Origin: Chloroflexota bacterium
Lineage (GTDB): Bacteria > Chloroflexota > Dehalococcoidia > UBA2979
Direction: 5' to 3'
Length of the DNA stretch: 61,638 bases
Assembly: GCA_009391845.1 (NCBI GenBank)
Contig: QWJG01000004.1
Coordinates: 1-61,638, forward strand
Part shown: in pieces, positions 9,320 to 19,299 of the stretch
Position numbering within the stretch: position 1 is the stretch's first letter
Layout: the number at the start of each line of letters is the position of its first letter
Notes under the pieces: generated by a model
The model's database searches: none
Told to the model about the DNA's origin: nothing
What the model saw: the letters and a program-made list of their open reading frames with translations, nothing else
Made by a program: the position numbers and the translations under genes

Positions 9320-10241
9320 CGGGTTGGCGTTCGGCGACGATCGCGCACCACTCGAGCTCCGGCGTGACCTCGATAATGTGGAGGCCGGCGGCGATGACGG
9401 CGGCTTCGATCTCGCCGGCGTCGCGCGCGAGGAAGCCGCTGAGGATGGCACGTCCGTCGGGCGCGAGCGCGGCGATCACCTCGGGCAGGAACAACAGCAC
9501 GGCCCGCGATGAGATGTTGAGCACGAGGAGTTCGACTCCCCGCGCCGGGTCGTCGGGCCAGGGCCAGGCGTCGCCAACAGAGCCCGCCGCTGCCTCGATG
9601 GTGTGGACGTCGTTGATCGCCGCGTTGGCCTGGGTGACCGCGATGGTGTCGGGATCGACATCGATGGCGCGGATGCGCCCGGCGCCGAGTTTGGCGGCGG
9701 CGATGGCGAGGATGCCGGAGCCACAACCAACATCGAGGACGGACTCGCCGGGCCGGAGATGGCGCTCGATCGCGGCGAGGCAGAGGCGCGTCGTCTCGTG
9801 CTGGCCAGTCCCGAACGCGGTGCCGGGGTCGAGTTCGACGACGACCTCACCCTCGCGTGGTGCGTACTCCAGCCAGGAGGGGCGCACGACGAGGCGGCCG
9901 CCAACGTGCTGGACGTCGTAGAAGCGCTTCCACTCCTCGGACCAGTCGGTGGGATCGAGCGGACGGTAGGTCGGTGGTTCGACGGGGGCGCTGAGGAGGA
10001 GGGCGGCGAGTGCGGCCTCGATGGCGTCGCGCTGGCTGTCCGGGAGCGGAGGCTCGGCGTAGGCGCGGACGGTGACCGGGGCGTCGAGTTCCTCATAGCC
10101 GAACTCGATGCCTTCGATGCGGCGGATCTGCGGTTCGATCGCGACGGGCTGCCCGGTGAAGTCGGTGAGGATGCTCGCCACGGGATCGACATCGTCCGGG
10201 GGGACCCGAACGGTGATCTCGATCCAGCGATCGTTGGTCAT
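9309..10241 (-). CDS. prmA: Ribosomal protein L11 methyltransferase
   Basis: 310 residues, the usual PrmA length. An N-terminal substrate-recognition region (VRVPPDDVDPVASILTDF, LDPTDWSEEWKRFY) is followed by a class I SAM-dependent methyltransferase domain with motif I VLDVGCGSGILAIAAAKLGA and the PrmA signature ELDPGTAFGTGQHETT. It trimethylates ribosomal protein L11. Last gene of the hrcA-dnaK-dnaJ operon, 6 bases after dnaJ; a dnaJ-prmA pair is common in Gram-positive-like bacteria. The 3' end overlaps the converging peptidase gene by 11 bases. Confidence 0.93.
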   Translation of the reverse strand: MTNDRWIEITVRVPPDDVDPVASILTDFTGQPVAIEPQIRRIEGIEFGYEELDAPVTVRAYAEPPLPDSQRDAIEAALAALLLSAPVEPPTYRPLDPTDWSEEWKRFYDVQHVGGRLVVRPSWLEYAPREGEVVVELDPGTAFGTGQHETTRLCLAAIERHLRPGESVLDVGCGSGILAIAAAKLGAGRIRAIDVDPDTIAVTQANAAINDVHTIEAAAGSVGDAWPWPDDPARGVELLVLNISSRAVLLFLPEVIAALAPDGRAILSGFLARDAGEIEAAVIAAGLHIIEVTPELEWCAIVAERQPATR

Positions 10242-10247
10242 GGGGCG

Positions 10248-11360
10248 CTAGCCGAAGGCTCCGCGGATGCGATCGAAGATCGAGCTGTCCTCCGGCACCT
10301 CGGGGGTACCGAGCGATTCGGCGAGCTTGAGCAGCAGTTCCTTCTGATCCTCGGAGAGCTTCTTGGGCGTGACGACGTGCGTACGCACGAGCAGATCGCC
10401 GCGACCGGCGCCGCGTAGGTGCGGGACGCCGCGCTCTTTGATGGTGTGCATTTCGCCGTGCTGCGTACCGGGCTTGAGTTCGAGTTCGATCTCGTCGCCG
10501 TCGATCGTCGGGACCTTGCTGGTGGTGCCGAGCGCGGCCTGGGCGATGTTGAGGGGCAGTTCGTAGATGAGGTTGCGATCGGAGCGGGTGAAGAGCTCAT
10601 GCGGCTCGACCTGTAGCTCGATGTAGAGGTTGCCGCCGGGGCCGCCGCGGGCACCGGCATCGCCCTGACCGGCGAAGCGGATCTGGGAGCCGCCCTCGAC
10701 GCCAGCGGGGACCTTGATGTGCTGGCTGACGCGGACCCGCCGCTGTCCCTGGCCCTTGCAGGTGGAGCAGGCGTCGGTGACGACGCTGCCCTCGCCGCTA
10801 CAGGTGGGGCATGCGGCGACGTTGACGTACTGGCCGAAGAGCGACTGCTGGACGCGGCGGATTTCGCCGTTGCCCTGGCAGGCCTCGCAGGTGTCGCGGG
10901 GCGCGCCGTTGCGCTGGCCGGAACCGCGGCAGTCGGGGCAGTTCTCCGTGCGGTGGAAGGTGATCTCTTTTTCGGCGCCGAAGATCGAGTCCTCGAACTG
11001 GATGGTGAGGCGGGCCTCGAGATCGCCGCCGCGCTGGGGGCCGGCGCGGCGTGCGGCGGTGCCGCGGAAGAAGGCATCGAAGATGTCGCCGAAGCCGCCC
11101 ATGGATTCGAAGCCGGCGAAGCCCTGGCCACCGCCTTCGGCCTGGCCGAAGCGATCGAAGCGGGCGCGCTTCTCCGGATCGGAGAGCACCTCATAGGCGG
11201 CGTTCACGGACTTGAAGCGGGTCTCGGCGCCGTCTGTCTTGTTGCGATCGGGGTGGAACTCCATGGCGAGTTTGCGGAAGGCGCGCTTGATGTCCTCGGC
11301 AGAGGCATCCCGCGTCACGCCAAGCACTGAGTACGGGTCTTGCTGAGTGGTCATCGGCAT
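10248..11360 (-). CDS. dnaJ: Chaperone DnaJ (Hsp40)
   Basis: 370 residues (368 if translation begins at the second ATG, 11354). J domain with HPD (MEFHPDRNK), Gly/Phe-rich linker, and four complete zinc-finger repeats (CPDCRGSG, CEACQGNG, CPTCSGEG, CSTCKGQG), then the C-terminal substrate-binding domains. This is a full class I DnaJ that stimulates the ATPase of DnaK encoded upstream. It is separated from dnaK by an inserted phosphatase gene and a 102-base gap, and is followed by prmA after 6 bases. Confidence 0.96.
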   Translation of the reverse strand: MPMTTQQDPYSVLGVTRDASAEDIKRAFRKLAMEFHPDRNKTDGAETRFKSVNAAYEVLSDPEKRARFDRFGQAEGGGQGFAGFESMGGFGDIFDAFFRGTAARRAGPQRGGDLEARLTIQFEDSIFGAEKEITFHRTENCPDCRGSGQRNGAPRDTCEACQGNGEIRRVQQSLFGQYVNVAACPTCSGEGSVVTDACSTCKGQGQRRVRVSQHIKVPAGVEGGSQIRFAGQGDAGARGGPGGNLYIELQVEPHELFTRSDRNLIYELPLNIAQAALGTTSKVPTIDGDEIELELKPGTQHGEMHTIKERGVPHLRGAGRGDLLVRTHVVTPKKLSEDQKELLLKLAESLGTPEVPEDSSIFDRIRGAFG

Positions 11361-11462
11361 CCGGGTATTGCGGGGGCGACACCGCGGTTTCGGCGTCGCA
11401 TGAACGTCCAGTTTAGCAGTGAGCGACGCGCGTCCATTGTCAGCGAACGCCCTCGGAAATGG

Positions 11463-12185
11463 CTATTCGAGGAGCAGTTCGACGAGCTGCTCCAGGGTTT
11501 GATCATCGACACCGTGTTTCCCGAGGAACGCGGCGGCGCCGCCGTGGCGTGTGCGCAGGACCTCGAGCATGGCTTCCATGGCCTCGACGGGTACGCCGAG
11601 CGCGGGGTTGGGCGGGTTGTCATCGGTTATTTTTCCGCGCGCGCGCAGATCGGCGACCAAGCGGTCCATGCCGAGCTGACTGAGCCCGAAGTCCTGGAGG
11701 ATGGTGTCCTCGTCGACGCCGAGCAGATCGAGGATGAGCGCGCCGAGTACGCCGGTGCGATCCTTCCCGGTCACGCAGTGGAAGAGCGCCGGGTACGCGG
11801 CGTCATCGGCGAGGATGCGGATGATCGAGGCCCATGATTCGCCGCGTGCCTCGAGGAGGTCCTGGTAGCGCGGATCCCAACCGCCCGAGGATCGCGCGTC
11901 GAACTTCGAGCGCGGATCGCCCATGGGGAAGTGGTGGCGCGTGACGGGCGCGCCGGCGAGCGGACCGAGGCCGCGCGGGTGGTTGGCTTCGCCCTCGCTG
12001 CGGAGGTCGATGATCGTGGCGATTGGCACCTCGGCGCGGAGTCCGGCGGCTTCAGCGTCGGTCATGCGGAGCGGCTCGCCGGAGCGGAGCAGGCGGCGCC
12101 AGCGGAGGGTGCGTCCATCCGCGGCGCGATAGCCGCCCATGTCGCGGAAGTTGTAGACCTGATCGAACGCGAAGTGCTGGTTCAT
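11463..12185 (-). CDS. IphP-type dual-specificity/tyrosine protein phosphatase
   Basis: 240 residues from the ATG giving MNQHFAFDQVYNFRDMGGY; the longer open frame upstream is a shadow of dnaK. The family start motif NFRDMGGYR, LLRSGEPLR, DLRSEGE and the P-loop HCVTGKDRTG (CX5R, catalytic Cys and Arg present) identify the tyrosine/serine phosphatase family that includes Mycobacterium PtpB and IphP. These act on phosphoproteins or phosphoinositide-like substrates. It lies 13 bases after dnaK and before dnaJ, all on one strand, so it should be transcribed with the heat-shock genes. I know of no standard role for such an enzyme in this operon. Confidence 0.88.
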   Translation of the reverse strand: MNQHFAFDQVYNFRDMGGYRAADGRTLRWRRLLRSGEPLRMTDAEAAGLRAEVPIATIIDLRSEGEANHPRGLGPLAGAPVTRHHFPMGDPRSKFDARSSGGWDPRYQDLLEARGESWASIIRILADDAAYPALFHCVTGKDRTGVLGALILDLLGVDEDTILQDFGLSQLGMDRLVADLRARGKITDDNPPNPALGVPVEAMEAMLEVLRTRHGGAAAFLGKHGVDDQTLEQLVELLLE

Positions 12186-12198
12186 GGGTGGCGAGGGA

Positions 12199-14103
<1,905 letters not shown>

Positions 14104-14180
14104 GATGGACGCATCCTTTTGCGTACGTACGTTGTGTTTGTGACGGACCAGCGCACGCGGACGCGCGCCCGGTCGCGGTA

Positions 14181-14732
14181 TTACCTGTTGGCGTCGATCG
14201 AGAATGGTTCGGGAGCGTCGCCGCTGCCGACCATGACCATCGCCGGGCGCACGACGTGTCCGTCGACCGCCCAGCCGGACTGCATGACGTGAACGACCTG
14301 GCCCTCGGGGCCGGCGGCGTAGCCGAGCGCCTCGTGCTGGCGCGGATCGAACGGCTTGCCGAGCGCTTCGATCTCCGAGGCGCCGGTGGCATCGAGGACA
14401 CCGCGGAACTTGTCGCGGATGATGGTGATGCCGGCGACCCACTCGTGATCGGCGATGTCGTTGGCGACGGCGTCGAGGGCACGGGTGAGGTCGTCGTAGA
14501 CGGGGATGAGGTTGATCACGACGGAGGCGGTGGTTAGGCGGCGAAGCTCCGCGCGGCCCTCGGCGGTGCGGCGCTCCAGGTTGCGGTAGTCAGCGAGCGC
14601 GCGCGCCTGGGCCTGTTCGAGGTCGGCGACGCGCTCCTCGAGATCGGCGACGGAGGGCGGGTCGGTGATCGCCACCGGATCACCGGCGGCGTCATCGTCA
14701 ACGCTCTCGTCGTGCAGCGGCTGGTCAGTCAT
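14181..14732 (-). CDS. grpE: Nucleotide exchange factor GrpE
   Basis: 183 residues with an acidic disordered start, a long coiled coil ([20 protein letters not shown]) and the beta-wing domain with the family pattern [13 protein letters not shown] and [10 protein letters not shown]. It releases ADP from DnaK. Order hrcA-grpE-dnaK with gaps of 24 and 77 bases is the classical HrcA-controlled arrangement. Confidence 0.95.
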   Translation of the reverse strand: MTDQPLHDESVDDDAAGDPVAITDPPSVADLEERVADLEQAQARALADYRNLERRTAEGRAELRRLTTASVVINLIPVYDDLTRALDAVANDIADHEWVAGITIIRDKFRGVLDATGASEIEALGKPFDPRQHEALGYAAGPEGQVVHVMQSGWAVDGHVVRPAMVMVGSGDAPEPFSIDANR

Positions 14733-14756
14733 GCGTCATATCCCTGGCGGTGGTGC

Positions 14757-15767
14757 TTAGCGCACGTCGTGGAGCAGCGAACTCATCAGCGACGCGACGT
14801 ATCGCACGCGCGGAATCGAGCGCTGGTAGTGCATGCGCGTTGGTCCCAGGACGGCGACCATCCCGTTGGTTTCGCCGTCCCCGTAGCTGGCGAGCACGAC
14901 ACTCCAGTCGCGCATGGCAACGTCGCCGTGCTCTTCGCCGATGAGCACGCGGGTCTCGCCGATATCGGCGGCGCCGGCGTGCTCGACGAGGCCGCGTACG
15001 TCGTAGGCGTTCAGTCGATCGACGGCGACGCGGAGACGCTCGACGTCATGGAACTCCGGTTGCTGGAGCACGATCTGGAGGCCGTCGAGGTAGGTCTCTT
15101 CCGCGACGCGCTGCTCACCGATGAGCGCCGCGATCGCGGTGAGGATGCGGGTGTTGTTCACGTCCTCCTGGGTGCTGGCGGCCTCGAGGGCAGCGGCGCG
15201 ATCGGCGCCGCCGAGCAGCAGGTTGAGTTGTTCGGCGCGTGCGTTGAGCTGGCTCTGGTTGAGCGGGGTGGTGATGGTGACCATGCTCTGGCGCACGCGA
15301 CCGTCGGCCATGACGGCGACCAGCAGCGCCAGATCGCCCTGCAGTTCTACGAGCTGGGCGTGCTTGAGGCGGGCATCCTCGGCGCGCGGGCGGGTCACCA
15401 CGGCGACACAGTCGACGGCGGTGGCGAGGATGGTGGCGGTCAGGCTGAGCCACTCGTCGAGGCCGCCACGGACCTGGTGGAGCTGGTGCTCGATGGTGCG
15501 CTGCTCGTCGGGGCCGACTGGCTCTTCGGCCATCAGCACTTCGACGTAGTGGCGGTAGCCGCGATCCGAGGGGACGCGACCGGCAGAGGTGTACGGATGC
15601 GTGATGTAGCCGTCCTCCTCCAGTAGCGCGAGTTCGTTGCGGATGGTGGCGGTGGAGACGTTCAGGCCGTGCCGGTTGACCAGCGCGCGCGAACTGACAG
15701 GTATGGCTGTTGCCACGTACTCGTCGATGACGAGTCCCAGGATCGCGGAGCGGCGCTCGGTAAGCAC
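14757..15767 (-). CDS. hrcA: Heat-inducible transcription repressor HrcA
   Basis: 336 residues. The N-terminal winged helix contains SSRALVNRHGLNVSTATIRN followed by LEEDGYITHPYTSAGRVPSDRGYR, the HrcA signature, then the GAF-like dimerisation domain. It represses the operon by binding CIRCE and is itself stabilised by GroEL in well-studied bacteria. The GTG start has a GGAGGG ribosome binding site immediately next to the operator, so bound HrcA could also affect its own translation start region. First gene of the operon. Confidence 0.96.
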   Translation of the reverse strand: MLTERRSAILGLVIDEYVATAIPVSSRALVNRHGLNVSTATIRNELALLEEDGYITHPYTSAGRVPSDRGYRHYVEVLMAEEPVGPDEQRTIEHQLHQVRGGLDEWLSLTATILATAVDCVAVVTRPRAEDARLKHAQLVELQGDLALLVAVMADGRVRQSMVTITTPLNQSQLNARAEQLNLLLGGADRAAALEAASTQEDVNNTRILTAIAALIGEQRVAEETYLDGLQIVLQQPEFHDVERLRVAVDRLNAYDVRGLVEHAGAADIGETRVLIGEEHGDVAMRDWSVVLASYGDGETNGMVAVLGPTRMHYQRSIPRVRYVASLMSSLLHDVR

Positions 15768-15779
15768 GATTTCCCTCCG

Positions 15780-15806
15780 TTAGCACTCTCGAGGTGAGAG
15801 TGCTAA
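15780..15806 (-). promoter_or_regulatory. CIRCE operator (perfect)
   Basis: TTAGCACTC-N9-GAGTGCTAA: both 9-base arms match the CIRCE consensus exactly, with the standard 9-base spacer. It begins about six bases after the predicted transcription start and ends just before the hrcA ribosome binding site, so HrcA binding should block elongation or initiation of the hrcA-grpE-dnaK-phosphatase-dnaJ-prmA transcript. Confidence 0.97.
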
Positions 15807-15818
15807 TCGACGAACTCG

Positions 15819-15847
15819 ATTGTATGCGGGCACTGAAATCGGGTCAA
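15819..15847 (-). promoter_or_regulatory. Sigma-A type promoter of the hrcA operon
   Basis: On the reverse strand TTGACC (15847-15842) and TACAAT (15824-15819) are separated by exactly 17 bases, five of six matches to each consensus hexamer. Transcription would start near 15812, immediately upstream of CIRCE. Confidence 0.85.
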
Positions 15848-16008
15848 CGCGGGTGTGCCCCAACTGATCAGATTAGTGATCGAATGGGCGATCGGGGGTT
15901 GCTCGCGGTGCTGCCATGCAGTTGAGGCGGGAAGTTCCGGGTGGGGAACCCGTTAGTCGCTGCTGTACGTCGTACGATGTCGCCCCGCACAGGGGATCGG
16001 GGGATCCG

Positions 16009-17091
16009 ATGACACCAGCTGCTCGCATCACCGCTACCGGCGCCTATCTTCCCGAGCGGGTGATGCCGAACTCCGAGCTGGAGCGCCTGGTCGATACGAA
16101 CGACGATTGGATCCGGACACGTACGGGCATCCGTGAGCAGCGGATCGCGGCGCCGCACGAGGCGGCGAGCACGCTGGGGGCCGAGGCGGTGCGGCGGATG
16201 CTCGATCGGGCCGAGGTCGATCCCGCGACGATCGATCTGGTGATCGCGGGGACGTGTTCGCCTGACGGAATGTTCCCGGCGGTGGCGACGCGCATTCAGC
16301 AGGCGATTGGCGCCGATCGCGCGACCTCGTTCGATGTGAACGCGGCCTGCGCGAGCTATCTGCTGGGGCTGAGCATCGGTTCGCAGTACATCGCGACTGG
16401 CGCCGCGCGCCGCGTGGTGGTCGTGGGGACGGAGGCGATCACGCGGATCCTCGACTGGACCGATCGCAACACCTGCGTGCTGTTCGGTGATGGCGCCGGC
16501 GCGTCGTTGCTGGAGCCCGCGGAGCCGGGCGAACCGGGGACATTGGGCGCGATTGTGATGCGCTCGGACGCGGCGCGCGCGGACGTGGTGTACGCGGGGG
16601 GTCCCGCTTCGCCACTGGGTGCGCTGCGACAGGAGGCGCAGATCGTGATGAACGGCCGCGCGCTGTTCCGCGGAGCGGTGACAGAGATGACGAACGCGTG
16701 CCGTCAGGCGATGGCGATGGCCGGCAGGAGCATCGAGGAGATCGATCTGTTCGTGCCGCACCAGGCGAACCTGCGGATCATGACGGCGGTGGCGCGGGCG
16801 CTGGGCGTTTCGGACGAGCGGATGATGGTGACGATCGACCGTTACGCGAATACCTCGAGCGCGACGTTGCCGATCGCGCTGGCGGAGGCGCAGGCGAGTG
16901 GGCGACTACGACCGCGCGACCGGGTGCTGCTCTGCACGATTGGCGTGGGGCTGACGTGGGGGGCGACGGTGGTGGAATGGGCCGCCCAGCGCGGTGAGCC
17001 TGCCGACGCGTCATGCGCCGCCGCAGCGGCGCCAGAAGCACGCGCCGCGACACCGACCGCCGGTCAACGCTCCGCTCCGGTATACCTGTAG
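16009..17091 (+). CDS. fabH: Beta-ketoacyl-ACP synthase III
   Basis: 360 residues from the ATG giving MTPAARITATGAYLPER; the upstream in-frame sequence has no family similarity. The catalytic triad is complete: Cys114 in DVNAACASYLLGL, His in FVPHQANLRIM, Asn in YANTSSATLPIAL. The RTRTGIREQR motif is typical of FabH. It condenses acyl-CoA with malonyl-ACP to start fatty-acid synthesis. The last ~35 residues are an Ala/Pro-rich extension beyond the usual end (VVEWAAQR). Followed after 2 bases by a KAS II-like gene. Confidence 0.93.
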   Translation: MTPAARITATGAYLPERVMPNSELERLVDTNDDWIRTRTGIREQRIAAPHEAASTLGAEAVRRMLDRAEVDPATIDLVIAGTCSPDGMFPAVATRIQQAIGADRATSFDVNAACASYLLGLSIGSQYIATGAARRVVVVGTEAITRILDWTDRNTCVLFGDGAGASLLEPAEPGEPGTLGAIVMRSDAARADVVYAGGPASPLGALRQEAQIVMNGRALFRGAVTEMTNACRQAMAMAGRSIEEIDLFVPHQANLRIMTAVARALGVSDERMMVTIDRYANTSSATLPIALAEAQASGRLRPRDRVLLCTIGVGLTWGATVVEWAAQRGEPADASCAAAAAPEARAATPTAGQRSAPVYL

Positions 17092-17093
17092 CC

Positions 17094-18425
17094 ATGGTCA
17101 ATACCTCGGACAGTGGGAGCGCGGAACGGCGCGTCGTGATCACGGGCGTTGGGGTGGTGTGCTCGCTGGGGCGCACCACCGGCGACGTCTGGCAGGCGAT
17201 CGAGGACGGGCGTTCGGGTGTCGGCCCGATTACACGCTTTGACGCCTCGGGTTTCGCCACGCGGATCGCGGCGGAGGTCCCGGACGCGCTGGCGCACGAT
17301 CACCGCTTCGACGAGGCGTACTGGCAGTCGCTCGATCTGCGAGCGCGGTTCGCGGTCAGCGCGGCGCTGTCCGCGGTACAGGGCGCGGGACTGACCTTCA
17401 CGCCGCAGAACCGCGGCCAGGTCGCGGTGGTGATGGCCTCCGAGCGACCGGAAGAGGATGTGCTTCTGGCGGGCGCGCGCGCGCTGATCGCGGGCGACAT
17501 CGATGGCGCGGCCTCGATACTGGCGGCGCACGCACGACCGCACGCCCCGGCCGAGCGCATCGCGGCGCTGCTGGGCGTGACCGGGCCGGTGCTGCAGATC
17601 GAAAACCGATCGGCGGGTGGACTGAACTCGATCATCGAGGCGGCGGCGATGATCCGACGCGGCGACGCGCTGGTGGCGATCGCCGGCGGGGCGGACGCGC
17701 CGATCACGCCGCTGACGCTGGCGGCGTTCCAGGGGACCGGCGCGCTCTCGACGCGCAACGACGCCCCGGCGGGCGCATCGCGACCGCTGGACGCGGCGCG
17801 GGACGGCTTCGTGCTCGGGGAGGGCGCGGCACTCGTAACGCTCGAGGCGCTGGAGGTAGCGGAGGCGCGCGGCGCGAAGGTGCTGGCGGAGATCGAGGGC
17901 GTGGGGATGACGTTCTCGCCGGGCAGTGGCGGGACACCCTCGATGGAGGCGGAGCAGATCGGGCAGGCGCTGCAACTGGCGCTGGTTTCGAGCGGGCGGA
18001 TCCAGGCGGAGGTGGACGTGATCGCGCTGCACGCCGCCGGGAGCGTGGCGGGCGACCGCACGGAGGCGCTGGGCGTGCGCCGAATTTTCGGCGCGTCGAC
18101 GCGGCATCACCTCTACACCCCGGCGCTGAAGGGCCATTTTGGGCACCTGCTTGGCGCGTCCGGGCCACTGACACTGGCGGTGATGCTGGAGGCGATGCAT
18201 CGCAAGAAGATCCCGCCGACGCTGAACCTGGAAGTGGAAGACGCGGAGGTGGACCTGGACGGCAACGCGCGGGGCATGCGCGACGACCACGTGCTGGTCT
18301 GCATGATCAACGCGACCGGCTGGGCCCACAACGCCGCGATCTTGCTCGCGCACCCGACGGCGATGCGAGCGTTTGAGCCACCGGCGGTGTCCGAGGTGCT
18401 GGCGATCCCCGAGGATCCGGTTTAG
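17094..18425 (+). CDS. KAS II (FabF)-like protein lacking the active-site cysteine
   Basis: 443 residues from ATG two bases after fabH. The thiolase-fold KAS II organisation is clear: RRVVITGVGVVCSLG at the start, RPLDAARDGFVLGEGAALV, and KGHFGHLLGASGPLTLA at the end. The active-site loop reads QIENRSAGGLNSI, so Ser173 stands where FabF has the nucleophilic Cys (TACASG or TACTSG). The two histidine positions (H313 in ALHAAGS, H351 in FGHLLGA) and K346 remain, although the glycine-rich AHGTGT loop is altered. It is unlikely to condense acyl chains by itself and could be a chain-length-factor-like partner or a decarboxylase. An intact FabF is encoded at 54.7 kb. Confidence 0.87.
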   Translation: MVNTSDSGSAERRVVITGVGVVCSLGRTTGDVWQAIEDGRSGVGPITRFDASGFATRIAAEVPDALAHDHRFDEAYWQSLDLRARFAVSAALSAVQGAGLTFTPQNRGQVAVVMASERPEEDVLLAGARALIAGDIDGAASILAAHARPHAPAERIAALLGVTGPVLQIENRSAGGLNSIIEAAAMIRRGDALVAIAGGADAPITPLTLAAFQGTGALSTRNDAPAGASRPLDAARDGFVLGEGAALVTLEALEVAEARGAKVLAEIEGVGMTFSPGSGGTPSMEAEQIGQALQLALVSSGRIQAEVDVIALHAAGSVAGDRTEALGVRRIFGASTRHHLYTPALKGHFGHLLGASGPLTLAVMLEAMHRKKIPPTLNLEVEDAEVDLDGNARGMRDDHVLVCMINATGWAHNAAILLAHPTAMRAFEPPAVSEVLAIPEDPV

Positions 18426-18536
18426 CGGTAGCGTCGGTTCGTGCGGGTCAGGTCACCTGCACACGGGCGGCGAGGTGGTTCATGCGGAGCCACCTCGATA
18501 CGATCGGCATCTCTCCTCGAAAGACTCGGAGCACCT

Positions 18537-19184
18537 GTGGATATCACCTGGCTCGGCCATGCGGCCGTACGCGTGCGCACCCGTCAGGCGGCGATCGTGA
18601 TGGATCCGACGGATCGATCGGCGGGGCATGACATGGGGCGCCCGGCGGGGGAGATCGCTACGATCAGTCGTGTCGATCACCCGCAACACAGCCACGTGAA
18701 GGGGATCAAGGGCGAACCGGTGATCGTGGACGGTCCCGGCGAGTACGAGATCCTGGGCGTGCACATCGAGGGTATTCGCGCGCTCTGGCCGGTCGCGGCC
18801 GAGGCGGAAGATCAGACGCCCGAAGCGACGACGATCTACATCGGGGAGTCCGAGGAAATGACGTTCGCGCACCTCGGTGGTCTGGGCCAGCCGCCGACGG
18901 GCCACCAGTCCGAGGCGCTGGGGGATGTGGACATCCTGATCCTGCCGATTGCGCTGCCGGGCGGTCTGGGTCCAGAAGCAGCGGCGAAGATCGTGCGCGC
19001 GCTCGAGCCGCGGATGGTTATCCCGGTCGGTTACGAGCCACCGGCAAGCGGCGAATCGGCCGAGCTGAAGGCGTTCCTCGAGGCGGTCGGCGACCAGCCC
19101 GAAGAGGCGATTTCGCGGCTCACGGTGAACCGACGGACGCTGGGCGACAAGCGACGGATGGTCATCCTCGAGTCGCGCGGGTAG
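18537..19184 (+). CDS. MBL-fold protein (COG2220/UPF0173-like) with altered metal site
   Basis: 215 residues from GTG preceded by GGAG at suitable spacing. The start VDITWLGHAAVRVR, the segment VIVDGPGEYEILGV and the end DKRRMVILESRG match the metal-dependent hydrolase family related to UPF0173. The usual HxHxDH zinc motif reads VDHPQH, with the first His and the Asp replaced, so hydrolase activity is doubtful. It lies 111 bases after the KAS II-like gene on the same strand and converges with the LysM/M23 gene. Substrate unknown. Confidence 0.72.
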   Translation: MDITWLGHAAVRVRTRQAAIVMDPTDRSAGHDMGRPAGEIATISRVDHPQHSHVKGIKGEPVIVDGPGEYEILGVHIEGIRALWPVAAEAEDQTPEATTIYIGESEEMTFAHLGGLGQPPTGHQSEALGDVDILILPIALPGGLGPEAAAKIVRALEPRMVIPVGYEPPASGESAELKAFLEAVGDQPEEAISRLTVNRRTLGDKRRMVILESRG

Positions 19185-19189
19185 CGCCA

Positions 19190-19270
19190 CACCCCACCAC
19201 GCTTGCACGCAGCGGAAGCGACGGGACGCCTCGCGGGCGTCGCCGTGCCTCGGGTGTGGTGCATGAACCT
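19190..19270. terminator. Possible hairpins between convergent genes
   Basis: Between two converging stop codons, GACGCC-N5-GGCGTC (19225-19241) is a perfect small hairpin, flanked by CACACCC and GGGTGTG stretches that could close a larger stem. There is no T-tract on either strand, so a role in termination is only suggested. Confidence 0.35.
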
Positions 19271-19299
19271 CGGCGGTAACTGGATCGCGGGCGGTGCGG

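Noticed and set aside
15868..16761. Long reverse-strand open frame opposite fabH
   Set aside because: It is Arg/His-rich without any motif and mirrors the codon bias of fabH; high G+C produces many such shadow frames.
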